Assembly (NCBI GenBank): GCA_965246915.1
Contig: CBDFGB010000009.1
Span: 1 to 64,000, forward strand
Reading direction: 5' to 3'
From: CAVRQM01 sp965246915
GTDB lineage: Bacteria; Pseudomonadota; Alphaproteobacteria; Acetobacterales; Acetobacteraceae
DNA length: 64,000 nucleotides
Under the pieces are notes generated by a model that ran no database searches, was not told the origin of the DNA, and worked only from the letters and a program-made list of their open reading frames with translations. A program made the translations under genes and the position numbers. This document shows positions 44,169-53,061 of this stretch, piece after piece. The number at the start of each line of letters is the position of its first letter. The stretch's first letter is position 1.

Positions 44169-46562
44169 ATGAGCCACCTCATCGAGAATGTCAGCCGCCG
44201 CCACGTCCTGCGCGGGATCGCCGCGACCGGCGTGCTGGTGCTCGCCGCCCCGCTGTTGGCGCGGGCGGAAGAGACCGGCGCGGCCGGCATGCCGCACGGG
44301 ACCGTCAACGATCCGCGCGTGTTCGTGGCGATCGACCCGTCGGGACAGGTGACGATCTTCGCCCACCGGTCCGAGATGGGCACCGGATCGCGCACCAGCC
44401 TGCCGATGGTCGTCGCCGATGAGATGGAGGCGGACTGGAACCGCGTAAAAGTCCGCCAGGCCGAGGGCGACGAGGAGCGCTACGGCAACCAAGATACTGA
44501 CGGCTCGCGCAGCACGCGCCACTTCCTGACGCCGATGCGCCAGTGCGGCGCCACCGCGCGGGCCATGCTGGAGGCGGCGGCGGCGAAGAAATGGGCGATC
44601 GCCGCCGATCAGGTCGAGGCCCGCAACCACACCGTGGTCAACAAGGCCACCGGCGCATCCGTCGGGTTCGGCGAACTCGCCGCCGATGCCGCGAAAATGC
44701 CCGTGCCGCCGGTCGACCGCATCAAACTGAAGGACCCGAGCGCCTTCCGCTACATCGGCAAAGGCGAGGTGCAGATCGTCGACCTGTTCGACATCACGGT
44801 TGGCCGGGCCACGTACGGGATCGACGCGCGGCTGCCGGGGATGAAATTCGCGGTGATCGCACGCCCGCCCGTGGTCGGCGGCAAGCTGGTCTCGTTCGAC
44901 GCCGGCGCTGCGCTGAAAGTTCCGGGCGTGGAACAGGTGGTCGAGGTACAGGGCTGGCCCTGGCCGTCGAAATTCCAGCCGCTCGGTGGTGTCGCGGTCA
45001 TCGCGCGCAACACCGGTTCGGCCATCAAAGGCCGGGACGCGCTGCAAATCGTGTGGGACGACGGGCCGAACAAGGTCTACGACTCGGTGCAGTACCGCGC
45101 GGAGATCGAGGCGACGGCGAAAAAGCCGGGCAAGGTCGTCCGCCGCGAGGGCGATGCCGACGCCGCACTCTCCCAGGCCGCCAAGGTGGTAACGGCCGAC
45201 TACTATCTCCCGCACCTGGCGCACGCGAGCATGGAGCCGCCCACCGCCCTCGCGCACGTCGCCGACGGGCGGTGCGAGGTGTGGGCGCCCGTCCAGAGTC
45301 CCGGCGGCACGCGCGAGGATCTGGCGCAAACGCTCGGCATCCCGACGAAGGACGTGCGGGTCAACGTGACGCTGCTCGGCGGTGGGTTCGGCCGCAAGTC
45401 GAAATGCGATTTCGCGCTCGAGGCGGCGTTGCTTTCGAAGAAGCTCGGCGCACCGGTGAAGGTCACATGGACGCGCGAGGACGACATTCAGCATGATTTC
45501 TACCACACCGTGTCGGCCGAGCATCTGGAGGCCGGCTTCGACGCAGCTGGGAAAGTGACCGCCTGGAAGCACCGCAGCGTGGCACCGTCGATCATGTCCA
45601 CGTTCGCGCCGGACGCGAAACTGGAGATGCCGCTGGAGACCGGCATGGGTCTGGTCGACGTGCCGTTTCAGATCGCCAACCTGACTTGCGAGAACGGCGA
45701 GGCGGCGGCGCATACCCGCATTGGCTGGTTCCGATCCGTGTCGAACATCCCGCACGCCTTTGCGATCCAGAGTTTCGCGTCCGAACTCGCGCACGCGGCG
45801 GGACGCGACCCGAAAGATTTCCTGCTGGAGCTGATCGGAGCTCCGCGCATCGTCGACGCCGCGAAGACCAGTCCGGACTTTTGGGACTATGGCGAGTCGA
45901 CGGAGAAATATCCGATCGACACGTCGCGACTGCGGCGGGTGATCGAATTGGCGGCGGAAAAAGCCGGCTGGGGGCGTTCGCTGCCGCCGGGCCACGGCCT
46001 TGGAATCGCAGCGCATCGCAGCTTCGTCAGCTATATCGCGACCGTCGTAGAGGTCGTCGTGGACGGCAAGGGCGGCTGGTCGGTGCCCCGCGTCGACACG
46101 GTCATCGATTGCGGATTCCACATCAATCCGGAGCGCATCGAAAGCCAGATGCAGGGCGCGGTCATCATGGGCCTCAGCCTCGCGAAATACGGCGAAGTCA
46201 CGTTCAAGGAGGGCCGCGCCGAGCAAGCCAACTTCAACGACTACCAGGTGCTGCGCATCGACGAAGCGCCGCGCGAGACGCGGGTACACATCGTGCCGGC
46301 GGGTCTTGACGTGGCTCCGGGCGGCGTGGGCGAGCCGGGCGTGCCGCCGGTGGCGCCGGCGCTGGCCAACGCGCTGTTTGCGGCGACGGGCAAGCGGATC
46401 CGCCGCCTGCCGATCGCCGACCAGCTTGTGGTGGCCGATGCGGGACCGCTGCCGGCGGCACCCGGATCGTCAACCCAGACGACGGGATCGACCAAGCAAA
46501 CCGGTCCGGTCCAGGAGATGAACAAGAAAGCCAAGGAAAAGCTCGAGGTGGAGGGGAAATAG
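44169..46562 (+). CDS. Molybdopterin-binding large subunit of an IorB-type hydroxylase
   Basis: This 797-residue catalytic subunit binds the molybdenum cofactor. It begins with a twin-arginine signal (SRRHVLRGIAATGVLVLA), so the complex is probably exported folded with its small subunit. Cofactor contacts are in HRSEMGTGSRTSLPM, LLGGGFGRKSKCDFALEA and the active-site Glu region GVGEPGVPPVAPALANAL. An unusual Thr/Gln/Lys-rich tail (TTGSTKQTGPVQEMNKKAKEKLEVEG) extends past the normal end. Substrates in this family include isoquinoline, nicotinate derivatives and aldehydes; here it is not determined. Confidence 0.92.
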   Translation: MSHLIENVSRRHVLRGIAATGVLVLAAPLLARAEETGAAGMPHGTVNDPRVFVAIDPSGQVTIFAHRSEMGTGSRTSLPMVVADEMEADWNRVKVRQAEGDEERYGNQDTDGSRSTRHFLTPMRQCGATARAMLEAAAAKKWAIAADQVEARNHTVVNKATGASVGFGELAADAAKMPVPPVDRIKLKDPSAFRYIGKGEVQIVDLFDITVGRATYGIDARLPGMKFAVIARPPVVGGKLVSFDAGAALKVPGVEQVVEVQGWPWPSKFQPLGGVAVIARNTGSAIKGRDALQIVWDDGPNKVYDSVQYRAEIEATAKKPGKVVRREGDADAALSQAAKVVTADYYLPHLAHASMEPPTALAHVADGRCEVWAPVQSPGGTREDLAQTLGIPTKDVRVNVTLLGGGFGRKSKCDFALEAALLSKKLGAPVKVTWTREDDIQHDFYHTVSAEHLEAGFDAAGKVTAWKHRSVAPSIMSTFAPDAKLEMPLETGMGLVDVPFQIANLTCENGEAAAHTRIGWFRSVSNIPHAFAIQSFASELAHAAGRDPKDFLLELIGAPRIVDAAKTSPDFWDYGESTEKYPIDTSRLRRVIELAAEKAGWGRSLPPGHGLGIAAHRSFVSYIATVVEVVVDGKGGWSVPRVDTVIDCGFHINPERIESQMQGAVIMGLSLAKYGEVTFKEGRAEQANFNDYQVLRIDEAPRETRVHIVPAGLDVAPGGVGEPGVPPVAPALANALFAATGKRIRRLPIADQLVVADAGPLPAAPGSSTQTTGSTKQTGPVQEMNKKAKEKLEVEGK

Positions 46563-46705
46563 TCTACTCCCGCGAGCATCCCGCGCCGGATCCGGGTCGC
46601 CGTCCAGACGATCTGGCGCGGGCATGGGTGGGAGCGCGGAGCCCAGTGTGCCGCGACTGAAACGCGGCGTCCCGTCGTGGGGCGCTACGCTCTCACGATC
46701 GCGAA

Positions 46706-46961
46706 TTACAATGCTGTCGCAGCCGCCGTGATCGTGTCCCGGCCGAACGGGTTCAGCACCCGCACGCCTCCCATCACCTGACCGTCGGTCATGGCCTCGG
46801 TCGGAATCGTCGTGCATCGCCCCTCCGAGGCGGTTGCGACCAGCAGTGCGTCCAAGTAGGCCGCCTGCCCACCGGCGGCGGCCAGGATCTGCCGTAGGCC
46901 GGCCTCGGTGTCGATGCTGTAGGGGGATATTCGTATCGAGCGTGAACCGCTCAACGCTCAT
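46706..46961 (-). pseudogene. PIN-domain (VapC-like) toxin with an internal deletion and frameshift
   Basis: The start MSVERFTLDTNI (from ATG 46961) is the usual opening of a PIN toxin. In a different frame the sequence continues YSIDTEAGLRQILAAAGGQAAYLDALLVATA and then EAMTDGQVMGGVRVLNPFG, the typical C-terminal motif pair. About 80 central residues are missing. It lies next to a broken Uma2 gene in the 0.8-kb gap between the molybdenum hydroxylase and hisG. The first 140 bp of that gap (46563-46705) hold nothing recognisable. Confidence 0.62.
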
Positions 46962-46974
46962 GCAAGGAATCCCG

Positions 46975-47288
46975 GTCGAGCGGCCCTGCTCCGATAAGCC
47001 AGCCTTTGTCCATTCGGGCGTGGGTCCGAGCGAGTCCCGCCGTTTGCGCGGACGAGAGTTCACGCTCATCGCCAGCGGGCGCCAACCTCGCAACCGGCAC
47101 GCCATTGCCGCGTGTCCGGTCGAAATGGGCCGCTCCACGATGTTCTTCTGGATTTCCGCCTGCTCTTTGGTATCGCCGGCCATGAGCACCGGCTCGAATC
47201 CGTTGAACTCGTATTTCTCCGCCTGCCCCACCTCCCACGCGAGGAACTGCTCGAGTGTCATGCGCGGCTTACGGAGAGCGACACTCAT
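46975..47288 (-). pseudogene. Uma2 family (DUF820) endonuclease, N-terminal fragment
   Basis: The frame from ATG 47288 reads MSVALRKPRMTLEQFLAWEV, GQAEKYEFNGFEPVLMAGDT, AEIQKN, the standard N-terminus of Uma2 endonucleases. Beyond about 50 residues the sequence is scrambled (ISTGHAAMACRLRGW) and the catalytic core residues cannot be found, so the gene is truncated and frame-shifted. Uma2 proteins are frequent, poorly characterised accessory nucleases. Confidence 0.6.
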
Positions 47289-47356
47289 GAACTCGTGCTG
47301 CCATAGGCTTCCGGCGGCTGTCTTTTCCCTTACCGCGCCCTGGTCTACACCGCGCC

Positions 47357-48046
47357 ATGACCGCGCATGCGACGTTCGCGAGCCTGGGGCCGGAGGCGAC
47401 CGGACCGCTCATCCTGGCGATCCCCAAGGGCCGCATCCTCGACGAATGCGGCCCGCTCCTGGCCGCCGCCGGGATCCGGCCGGAGGTGGATTTTCGCGAC
47501 GAGGATAGCCGCCGGTTGCGGTTCCCGACCGACGATCCGGAGCTCGACGTCGTGCGGGTACGCCCGTTCGATGTCGCGACCTTCGTGGCCTACGGCGCGG
47601 CCCAGATCGGCATCTGCGGGGCGGACGTGCTCATGGAGCACGATTTCCCGGAGATCTACGCGCCGCTGGATCTCGGCATTGGCGCCTGCCGCGTCTCGGT
47701 CGCCGAGCCGGCCGCCACCGCCGGCGTGGATGATTCCCGGTCCTGGTCGCAGGTCCGAGTGGCGACGAAATACCCCAACATCGCCCGCCGGCATTTCGCG
47801 GCGCGGGGCATCCACGCGGACGTGGTGCATCTGAACGGCGCGATGGAGCTGGCGCCGGGCCTCGGCCTGACCAGGCTGATCGTCGACTTGGTCGCCACCG
47901 GCAGCACCTTGCGCGCCAACGGGCTGGTCGAGACGGAAGTCATCGCCCATGTCACAAGCCGGCTGATCGTCAACCGCACCGCGCTGAAGACCCGACCCGA
48001 AGCGATCAGTGCCTGGATCGCGAAGTTTCGGGACGCGCTGGTATGA
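47357..48046 (+). CDS. hisG: ATP phosphoribosyltransferase, short form
   Basis: It catalyses the first step of histidine biosynthesis, joining ATP and PRPP. The 229-residue protein is the short HisG form, which lacks the C-terminal regulatory domain and needs HisZ for activity. ILAIPKGRILDECGPLLAAAGI opens the protein, then VRPFDVATFVAYGAAQIGICGADVL, RVATKYPNIARRHFA and GLTRLIVDLVATGSTLRAN, the PRPP-binding loop. Its stop overlaps the hisD start (ATGA). No hisZ is in the window. Confidence 0.96.
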   Translation: MTAHATFASLGPEATGPLILAIPKGRILDECGPLLAAAGIRPEVDFRDEDSRRLRFPTDDPELDVVRVRPFDVATFVAYGAAQIGICGADVLMEHDFPEIYAPLDLGIGACRVSVAEPAATAGVDDSRSWSQVRVATKYPNIARRHFAARGIHADVVHLNGAMELAPGLGLTRLIVDLVATGSTLRANGLVETEVIAHVTSRLIVNRTALKTRPEAISAWIAKFRDALV

Positions 48047-49329
48047 TGCGTCTGACGACGACCGAGCGTGGGTTCGAGGCGGGGTTTTCGGTCCTTCTGC
48101 GGCAATCCGCCGCGACGACCGGCGACGTCGCCGCGATGGTCGCCGAGATCATCGCGGAGGTGCGCAAGCGCGGCGACGCCGCTCTGTGCGAGCTGACCGA
48201 GAAATATGACCGCATGGCGGTTACCCCCGAACGCTTGCGCATCGGTCTGGACGAAATCGACGCCGCGGAGGCTGCCGTGTCGAGCGAGTTGCGTGCGGCG
48301 CTGGACCTCGCCGCCACGCGGATCGAGGCGTTCCACCGCGCTCAGATGCCCCAGGACCTCCGCATCGAGGATCCGATCGGGCTCACGCTCGGGATGCGCT
48401 GGACCGCGATCGATGCGGTCGGACTGTACGTGCCGGGCGGCACGGCGGCCTATCCGTCATCGGTCCTGATGAACGCCCTGCCCGCCTGGGTAGCCGGCGT
48501 GCCGCGGATCGCCATGACCGTGCCGACGCCGGACGGCCGGATCGAACCGCTGGTGCTGGCCGCGGCCCGCCGGTCAGGTGTGACGGACATCTTTCGCATC
48601 GGCGGCGCGCAGGCGATCGCCGCGCTGGCCTTCGGCACCGCCACGATCGACGCCGTCGACCGCATCGTCGGGCCCGGCAACCGCTACGTCGCCGAGGCCA
48701 AGCGCCAGGTCTTCGGCACTGTCGGCATCGACAGCGTCGCCGGCCCGTCGGAGGTCCTGATCCTGGCCGACGACAGCGCAGATCCGGCCTGCGTGGCGAT
48801 CGACCTGCTGGCGCAGTCCGAACACGACGAGCTTGCACAGGCGATCTTGGTCACGCCCTCATCCGATCTGGCCGATGCGGTGATCGGCGAAGTGGCCGGG
48901 CTGTTGCCCACCCTGCCCCGCTTCGCCATCGCCGCGGTGTCATGGCACACCCGCGCGGCGGTGATCGTGACGCGCGACATGGACGAGGCGATCGCCCTCT
49001 CGGACCGCTTTGCCCCGGAGCATCTGCAGGTCATGACCCAGGATCCGGAGGCCGTGTTCGCCCGCATCCGGCATGCCGGCGCGGCCTTCCTCGGCATGTT
49101 GACGCCCACCGCGCTGGGCGATTACGTGGCGGGGCCGAACCATGTGCTCCCGACCGGCCGCTCGGCGCGGTTCTCGTCCGGCCTCTCGGTCTTCGACTTT
49201 CTCAAGCGAACAACCTGGACCCGGGCCACGGCGGAGGGCATGCGCGCGATCGGCCCGGCGGCGATCCGGCTGGCAGAGACCGAGGGGCTGCAGGCGCATG
49301 GGCGCAGCGTCGCCGCGCGGCTAAGTTGA
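48043..49329 (+). CDS. hisD: Histidinol dehydrogenase
   Basis: It carries out the last two oxidations from L-histidinol to L-histidine. The 428-residue protein contains the opening GFSVL-type motif (FEAGFSVLLRQS), VDAVGLYVPGGTAAYPSSVLM-type glycine-rich segment, RIGGAQAIAALAFGT, VGPGNRYVAEAKRQVFG, the zinc-site region LAQSEHDELAQAIL and SDRFAPEHLQVM. It is coupled to hisG by an ATGA overlap and precedes infA. Confidence 0.97.
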   Translation: MMRLTTTERGFEAGFSVLLRQSAATTGDVAAMVAEIIAEVRKRGDAALCELTEKYDRMAVTPERLRIGLDEIDAAEAAVSSELRAALDLAATRIEAFHRAQMPQDLRIEDPIGLTLGMRWTAIDAVGLYVPGGTAAYPSSVLMNALPAWVAGVPRIAMTVPTPDGRIEPLVLAAARRSGVTDIFRIGGAQAIAALAFGTATIDAVDRIVGPGNRYVAEAKRQVFGTVGIDSVAGPSEVLILADDSADPACVAIDLLAQSEHDELAQAILVTPSSDLADAVIGEVAGLLPTLPRFAIAAVSWHTRAAVIVTRDMDEAIALSDRFAPEHLQVMTQDPEAVFARIRHAGAAFLGMLTPTALGDYVAGPNHVLPTGRSARFSSGLSVFDFLKRTTWTRATAEGMRAIGPAAIRLAETEGLQAHGRSVAARLS

Positions 49330-49395
49330 CACGAACTTGACCCAAGACGGGCACATGCTCATGTTCCCGCCCGTTTCAGGCAGATAAGAGGCAGT

Positions 49396-49614
49396 GTGTC
49401 GAAAGAAGATATGATCGAGTTCAGCGGCACCGTCATGGAGCTGCTGCCCAACGCGATGTTTCGCGTCAAGCTCGACAACGAGCACAGCATCCTGGCGCAC
49501 ACCAGCGGCAAGATGCGCAAGAATCGGATCCGCGTATTGGCCGGCGACCGGGTCAATGTCGAGATGACCCCCTACGACCTGACCAAGGGCCGGATCACGT
49601 TCCGTTTCAAGTAG
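49396..49614 (+). CDS. infA: Translation initiation factor IF-1
   Basis: IF-1 binds the ribosomal A site during initiation. The 72-residue S1-like OB-fold protein reads MSKEDMIEFSGTVMELLPN, then FRVKLDNEHSILAHTSGKMRKN, RIRVLAGDRVNVEMTPYDLTKGRITFRFK, a complete family match. It starts at GTG 49396. A possible promoter with TTGACC (49338-49343) and CATGTT (49361-49366) lies in the 66 bp after hisD. Confidence 0.98.
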   Translation: MSKEDMIEFSGTVMELLPNAMFRVKLDNEHSILAHTSGKMRKNRIRVLAGDRVNVEMTPYDLTKGRITFRFK

Positions 49615-49648
49615 CGCCGACCGCTCCACCCCCGGCTGGGCGCTCCAA

Positions 49649-50224
49649 GTGACCGTCACGCCGCTGGTCCTGGCCTCCGCGAGCCCCCGCCGGCTTGCCC
49701 TGCTCGCCCAGATCGGACTCTTCCCCGACCGCGTCGCGCCCACGGACATCGACGAGACGCCGTTGCCGGAGGAGCTGCCGCGTCAGGCCGCGCGACGTCT
49801 GGCGCGCGCCAAGCTCGACGCCTGCCCGGACGGAGGAGTTTTCGTCCTGGCCGCCGATACCGTGGTGGGGATGGGCCGCCGGATCCTGCCGAAGGCCGAA
49901 ACCGAGGATCAGGCTCGCGCGTGCTTGACGCTGCTATCCGGCCGCCGCCATCGCGTGCTGACGGCTCTCGCGCTCCGGGCGCCGGACGGACGCATCGTTG
50001 AACGGGTGAGCGAAAGCGTGGTCGGATTCGTCCGCCTCACGCCACGCCAGGTCGACGATTACATCGCGACCGGCGAGTGGCGCGGCAAGGCGGGCGGCTA
50101 TGCGATCCAGGGTCTTGCCGCCAAGCACGTGAAATTCCTTTCGGGGAGCTATTCCGGCGTGGTGGGGCTCCCGTTGTTCGAGACCGCGCAGTTGCTGCGC
50201 GGTCTGGGCTGGCCGATGCCGTGA
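49649..50224 (+). CDS. maf: Maf family nucleoside triphosphate pyrophosphatase
   Basis: Maf proteins hydrolyse non-canonical or pyrimidine nucleoside triphosphates and affect septum formation. The 191-residue protein has LVLASASPRRLALLAQIGL, the catalytic-site VLAADTVVGMGRRIL, LSGRRHRVLTALAL and GKAGGYAIQGLAAKHVKFLSGSYSGVVGLPLFET. It starts at GTG 49649, 34 bp after infA, and overlaps the next gene by GTGA. Confidence 0.96.
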   Translation: MTVTPLVLASASPRRLALLAQIGLFPDRVAPTDIDETPLPEELPRQAARRLARAKLDACPDGGVFVLAADTVVGMGRRILPKAETEDQARACLTLLSGRRHRVLTALALRAPDGRIVERVSESVVGFVRLTPRQVDDYIATGEWRGKAGGYAIQGLAAKHVKFLSGSYSGVVGLPLFETAQLLRGLGWPMP

Positions 50225-51261
50225 GCATTGCCACGACGATCGCCGTCGACCGGGCACCGGGCGAGGTTCGGGCCGTGGCGGTGGATGCGCTCGGCTGCCT
50301 GATTGATCTGGCCATCGAGCGTCCCGGCGGCGCGAGCGACGTGGGCGACGTTTATCGCGGACGCGTCAGTGCGCGCGTGCCGGCGATGGCGGGCGCGTTC
50401 GTCACGCTCGCGGATGCGGAGGGGTTTCTGCCCGACAGCGCCGGCGGCCGCGATGTGACGGACGGCGCGATCGTCGCCGTGCGGGTCACCCGGTCGCCGC
50501 AAGGGGGCAAGGGGCCACGCGTGGCGCTCGCGGGGGGCGATCCAGGGTCTGGCCCGCCGGCCCGGCTTGCGGCCGGTCCCGGGGCGGTGGCGCGCCTGGC
50601 CGCGCTGCATCCTGGCGCCGCCATGCGGGAGGGCTGGAGCGATGCGCTCGCCGAGCGCGTGGTGGCTCTGGCGGAGCCTGAGGTGACGCTGCCCGGCGGC
50701 GCGCGCATGTCCATCACGCCGACACGCGCGCTCGTCGCGATCGACGTCGACCTTGGCGGCCTGGCGGCAAGGCGAGGCGACAAAGCACGGGCGCTCGCAG
50801 AGGCGAATGCCGCGGTCCCACCCGAACTCGCTCGCCAGATTCGGCTGCGCCATCTGGGCGGAGCAATCCTGGTCGATTTCGCCGGCCTTTCCGTGCGCCG
50901 CCGCGCCGCGCTGGGAGAGCCGCTTGCCCAGGCGCTGCGGAGCGATCCCCAGCAAGCGCGCTTGCTAGGGTTCACGGGGCTCGGTCTCGCCGAGATCGTG
51001 CGCGGCCGGACCCATACGCCGCTCCATGAGATGCTCGCCGGTCCACATGCGGCAGCGCTGGAGGCCGCGCGGGTTTACGCGCGCGAGGCGGCCGTCGGCC
51101 CGTGGCGGCGACTCGCGTTAAGGGCCGCGCCCGCGGTCGCCGCGGCCTTCGAGGCAGACCGCACATTGCGCGACGCGTTGCGCGCGTGTCTGGGCGAAGC
51201 CGCGCGGTCGCGCTCCGACCCGTCGCTGCGCGGGCTGGACTGGCGATTGGAGGCAGGATGA
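50221..51261 (+). CDS. Short, divergent ribonuclease E/G-like protein
   Basis: This is a 346-residue protein of the RNase E/G family, which processes rRNA and mRNA. The S1-like part (DVYRGRVSARVPAMAGAFVTL, then GFLPDS) is followed by a catalytic-domain-like region with LGGAILVDFAGLSVRRRAAL at the position of the first metal-binding Asp and SDPQQARLLGFTGLGLAEIVRG at the second. It is well below the usual length (about 490 for RNase G), and the RNase H-like and zinc-link parts are shortened. GTG 50221 overlaps the maf stop. This maf-RNase-yacG order is common in Rhodospirillales, so it is probably functional though reduced. Confidence 0.8.
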   Translation: MSIATTIAVDRAPGEVRAVAVDALGCLIDLAIERPGGASDVGDVYRGRVSARVPAMAGAFVTLADAEGFLPDSAGGRDVTDGAIVAVRVTRSPQGGKGPRVALAGGDPGSGPPARLAAGPGAVARLAALHPGAAMREGWSDALAERVVALAEPEVTLPGGARMSITPTRALVAIDVDLGGLAARRGDKARALAEANAAVPPELARQIRLRHLGGAILVDFAGLSVRRRAALGEPLAQALRSDPQQARLLGFTGLGLAEIVRGRTHTPLHEMLAGPHAAALEAARVYAREAAVGPWRRLALRAAPAVAAAFEADRTLRDALRACLGEAARSRSDPSLRGLDWRLEAG

Positions 51262-51431
51262 CGGAGCCAGGCGCCAAGGGCTGCCCGATCTGCGGCAAGC
51301 CGGTCATGCAGGACTATCGCCCGTTTTGCAGCAAGCGCTGCGCGGACGTGGATCTCGGCCGCTGGTTCGGCGAGACGTATCGCGTGCCCACCAACGAGGA
51401 AGAGACGCCGCAGGGTGTTGATCCCGATTGA
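51258..51431 (+). CDS. yacG: DNA gyrase inhibitor YacG (zinc-binding)
   Basis: This 57-residue zinc-ribbon protein inhibits gyrase ATPase by binding GyrB. The four Cys ligands are in CPICGK and FCSKRCADVDLGRWF, followed by the acidic tail EETPQGVDPD. Its ATG overlaps the stop of the RNase gene (ATGA). It is the last core gene before tRNA-Phe. Confidence 0.95.
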   Translation: MTEPGAKGCPICGKPVMQDYRPFCSKRCADVDLGRWFGETYRVPTNEEETPQGVDPD

Positions 51432-51472
51432 GCGGTGGGCTATGCCCCTCGCCTTCGATGGCGGCAGCCTGT

Positions 51473-51548
51473 GCCCAGGTAGCTCAGTTGGTAGAGCATG
51501 CGACTGAAAATCGCAGTGTCGGTGGTTCGATTCCGCCCCTGGGCACCA
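51473..51548 (+). tRNA. tRNA-Phe (GAA)
   Basis: The acceptor GCCCAGG/CCTGGGC, D arm GCTC...GAGC, anticodon stem with loop CTGAAAA (anticodon GAA), T arm with TTCGATT, A73 and encoded CCA give a complete tRNA. It is intact and immediately upstream of an integrase gene, so its 3' half is the likely attachment site. Confidence 0.97.
51524..51548 (+). other. Putative attachment site (attL) in the 3' end of tRNA-Phe
   Basis: P4-type tyrosine integrases recombine within the T arm and acceptor end of tRNAs. The integrase gene begins about 210 bp downstream of this end. No second copy of the 25-bp 3' end was found in the window on either strand by eye, so attR is either outside or lost. Confidence 0.4.
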
Positions 51549-51759
51549 ATCCCCCTTACGCCAGACTTTCTCTTCGCCGCCGTTGCTACGCTATTTTACG
51601 CCTAGGAGGCTGATTTAGCTGACCTTTGTGGTCCAGAGAGCGTGTCCTGGCGTAGTGCCGGATACCATCGCGAACGCTCGGTATCGACCGCCCGTTGATG
51701 GTAGTTCTGTTGGTATCCGGACCCCCTGTTGGTATCGTGCCTCCGAGGAGGCCAAAGAG

Positions 51760-53061
51760 ATGCCCTTGTCCGACGCGAAATGCCGATCGGCGCAGCCGGG
51801 GACCAAGCTCCAGAAGCTGACCGACGGCGGCGGATTGCAGCTCTGGGTGCAACCCAACGGCGCCGGGCTGTGGCGGTTCGCCTACAGGTTCAGTGGCAAG
51901 CAGAAGCTGCTGGCACTCGGCGTATACCCGACGGTCGCCCTGGCCCGGGCCCGCCAAGCCCGGGAGGACGCCAAGCGCCTCCTGACCGACGGCCACGATC
52001 CGGCCATCGAGAAGAAGCGCCAGGCCCAGGCCCGAGCCCACGCGCCGACGTTCCGCGGCATTGCAGGGGAATATCTGGCAAAGCTGAAGCGGGAGGATCG
52101 CTCGGAGGCGACGCTCGTCAAGACCGTGTGGCTGCTGAGCTTCCCCAACGCCGAGTTCGGCGATGAGCCCATCAGAGAGGTCACAGCGCCGGCCATCCTG
52201 AAGGTATTGCAGACCCTTGAAGCCAGGGAGCGCTACGAATCGGCACGGCGGCTCCGATCGACCGTCGGCAGCGTGTTCAGGTACGCGATCGCCACAGCCC
52301 GCGCCGAAACCGACCCGACCTACGCCCTGCGCGGCGCCCTGACGCAGGTGAGGCCGACGCCACGCGCCGCCATCACGGACGCCGAGAAGTTTGGCGCCCT
52401 GCTCCGCGCCATCGACACGTTCGACGGTCAGCCCGGCACGCGGATCGCGTTGCGGCTGCTCGCCCTGCTCTTTCCCCGTCCCGGCGAGCTCCGGCTGGCC
52501 TAATGGCCCGAATTCGACCTTGAGCGTGCCGTATGGACCGTTCCCGCATTGCGGATGAAGATGCGCCGGCCACACCGCGTGCCGCTGCCGGCGCAGGCTC
52601 GGGAGCTGCTATGCGCACTTCGTCTCATCTCCAAGGGCGATCTGCTGTTTCCCGGCGTTCGTTCTCAGTCTCGCCCCATCTCGGACGGCACCCTGAACGC
52701 TGCGCTCCGGCGTCTCGGCTACGCCAAGGACGAGGCGACCGGCCATGGCTTTCGGGCGACGGCATCAAGCCTGCTGAACGAATCTGGAAAGTGGCACCCG
52801 GACGCGATCGAGCGCCAGCTCGCGCACGTAGAGAGCAATGACGCCCGCGCGGCATACGCACGGGGAGGTCATTGGGACGAGCGCGTCTTGATGATGCAAT
52901 GGTGGGCTGACTACGTCGATCAGACCCAGATCTCGGATAGTAACGCGATCGCTGTAAGCCACGGAGATGAAGATTGCTGCTCCCGGGTCGTCAGAGCAGC
53001 CCCGCAGGCGCCAAAGTGGGGGTTATGGCGCGGCAATGCCGACAGGCGAAGAACGAGGTGA
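51760..53061 (+). pseudogene. int: P4-type tyrosine integrase with an in-frame TAA
   Basis: These integrases insert islands into tRNA genes. The N-terminal arm-binding domain reads MPLSDAKCRSAQPGTKLQKLTDGGGLQLWV, YRFSGKQKLLALGVYPTVAL and ARQAREDAKRLL. The catalytic domain begins around residue 190. The first catalytic Arg lies in RPGELRLA, then TAA (52501-52503) replaces the Glu codon expected before WPEFDLE, and the frame continues unbroken with the remaining catalytic HGFRATASSLLNE, RQLAH and AYAR (Tyr). ATG 51760 after GAGGAG is the family start; the open frame extends upstream. Without readthrough the product would stop at 247 residues, lacking most of the active site. The C-terminus overlaps vsr. 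Confidence 0.9.

Noticed and set aside
44025..46289. A 754-codon minus-strand frame opposite the molybdenum hydroxylase large subunit
   Set aside because: No recognisable domain, Arg/His/Asp-rich shadow composition, and the opposite strand encodes a complete enzyme.
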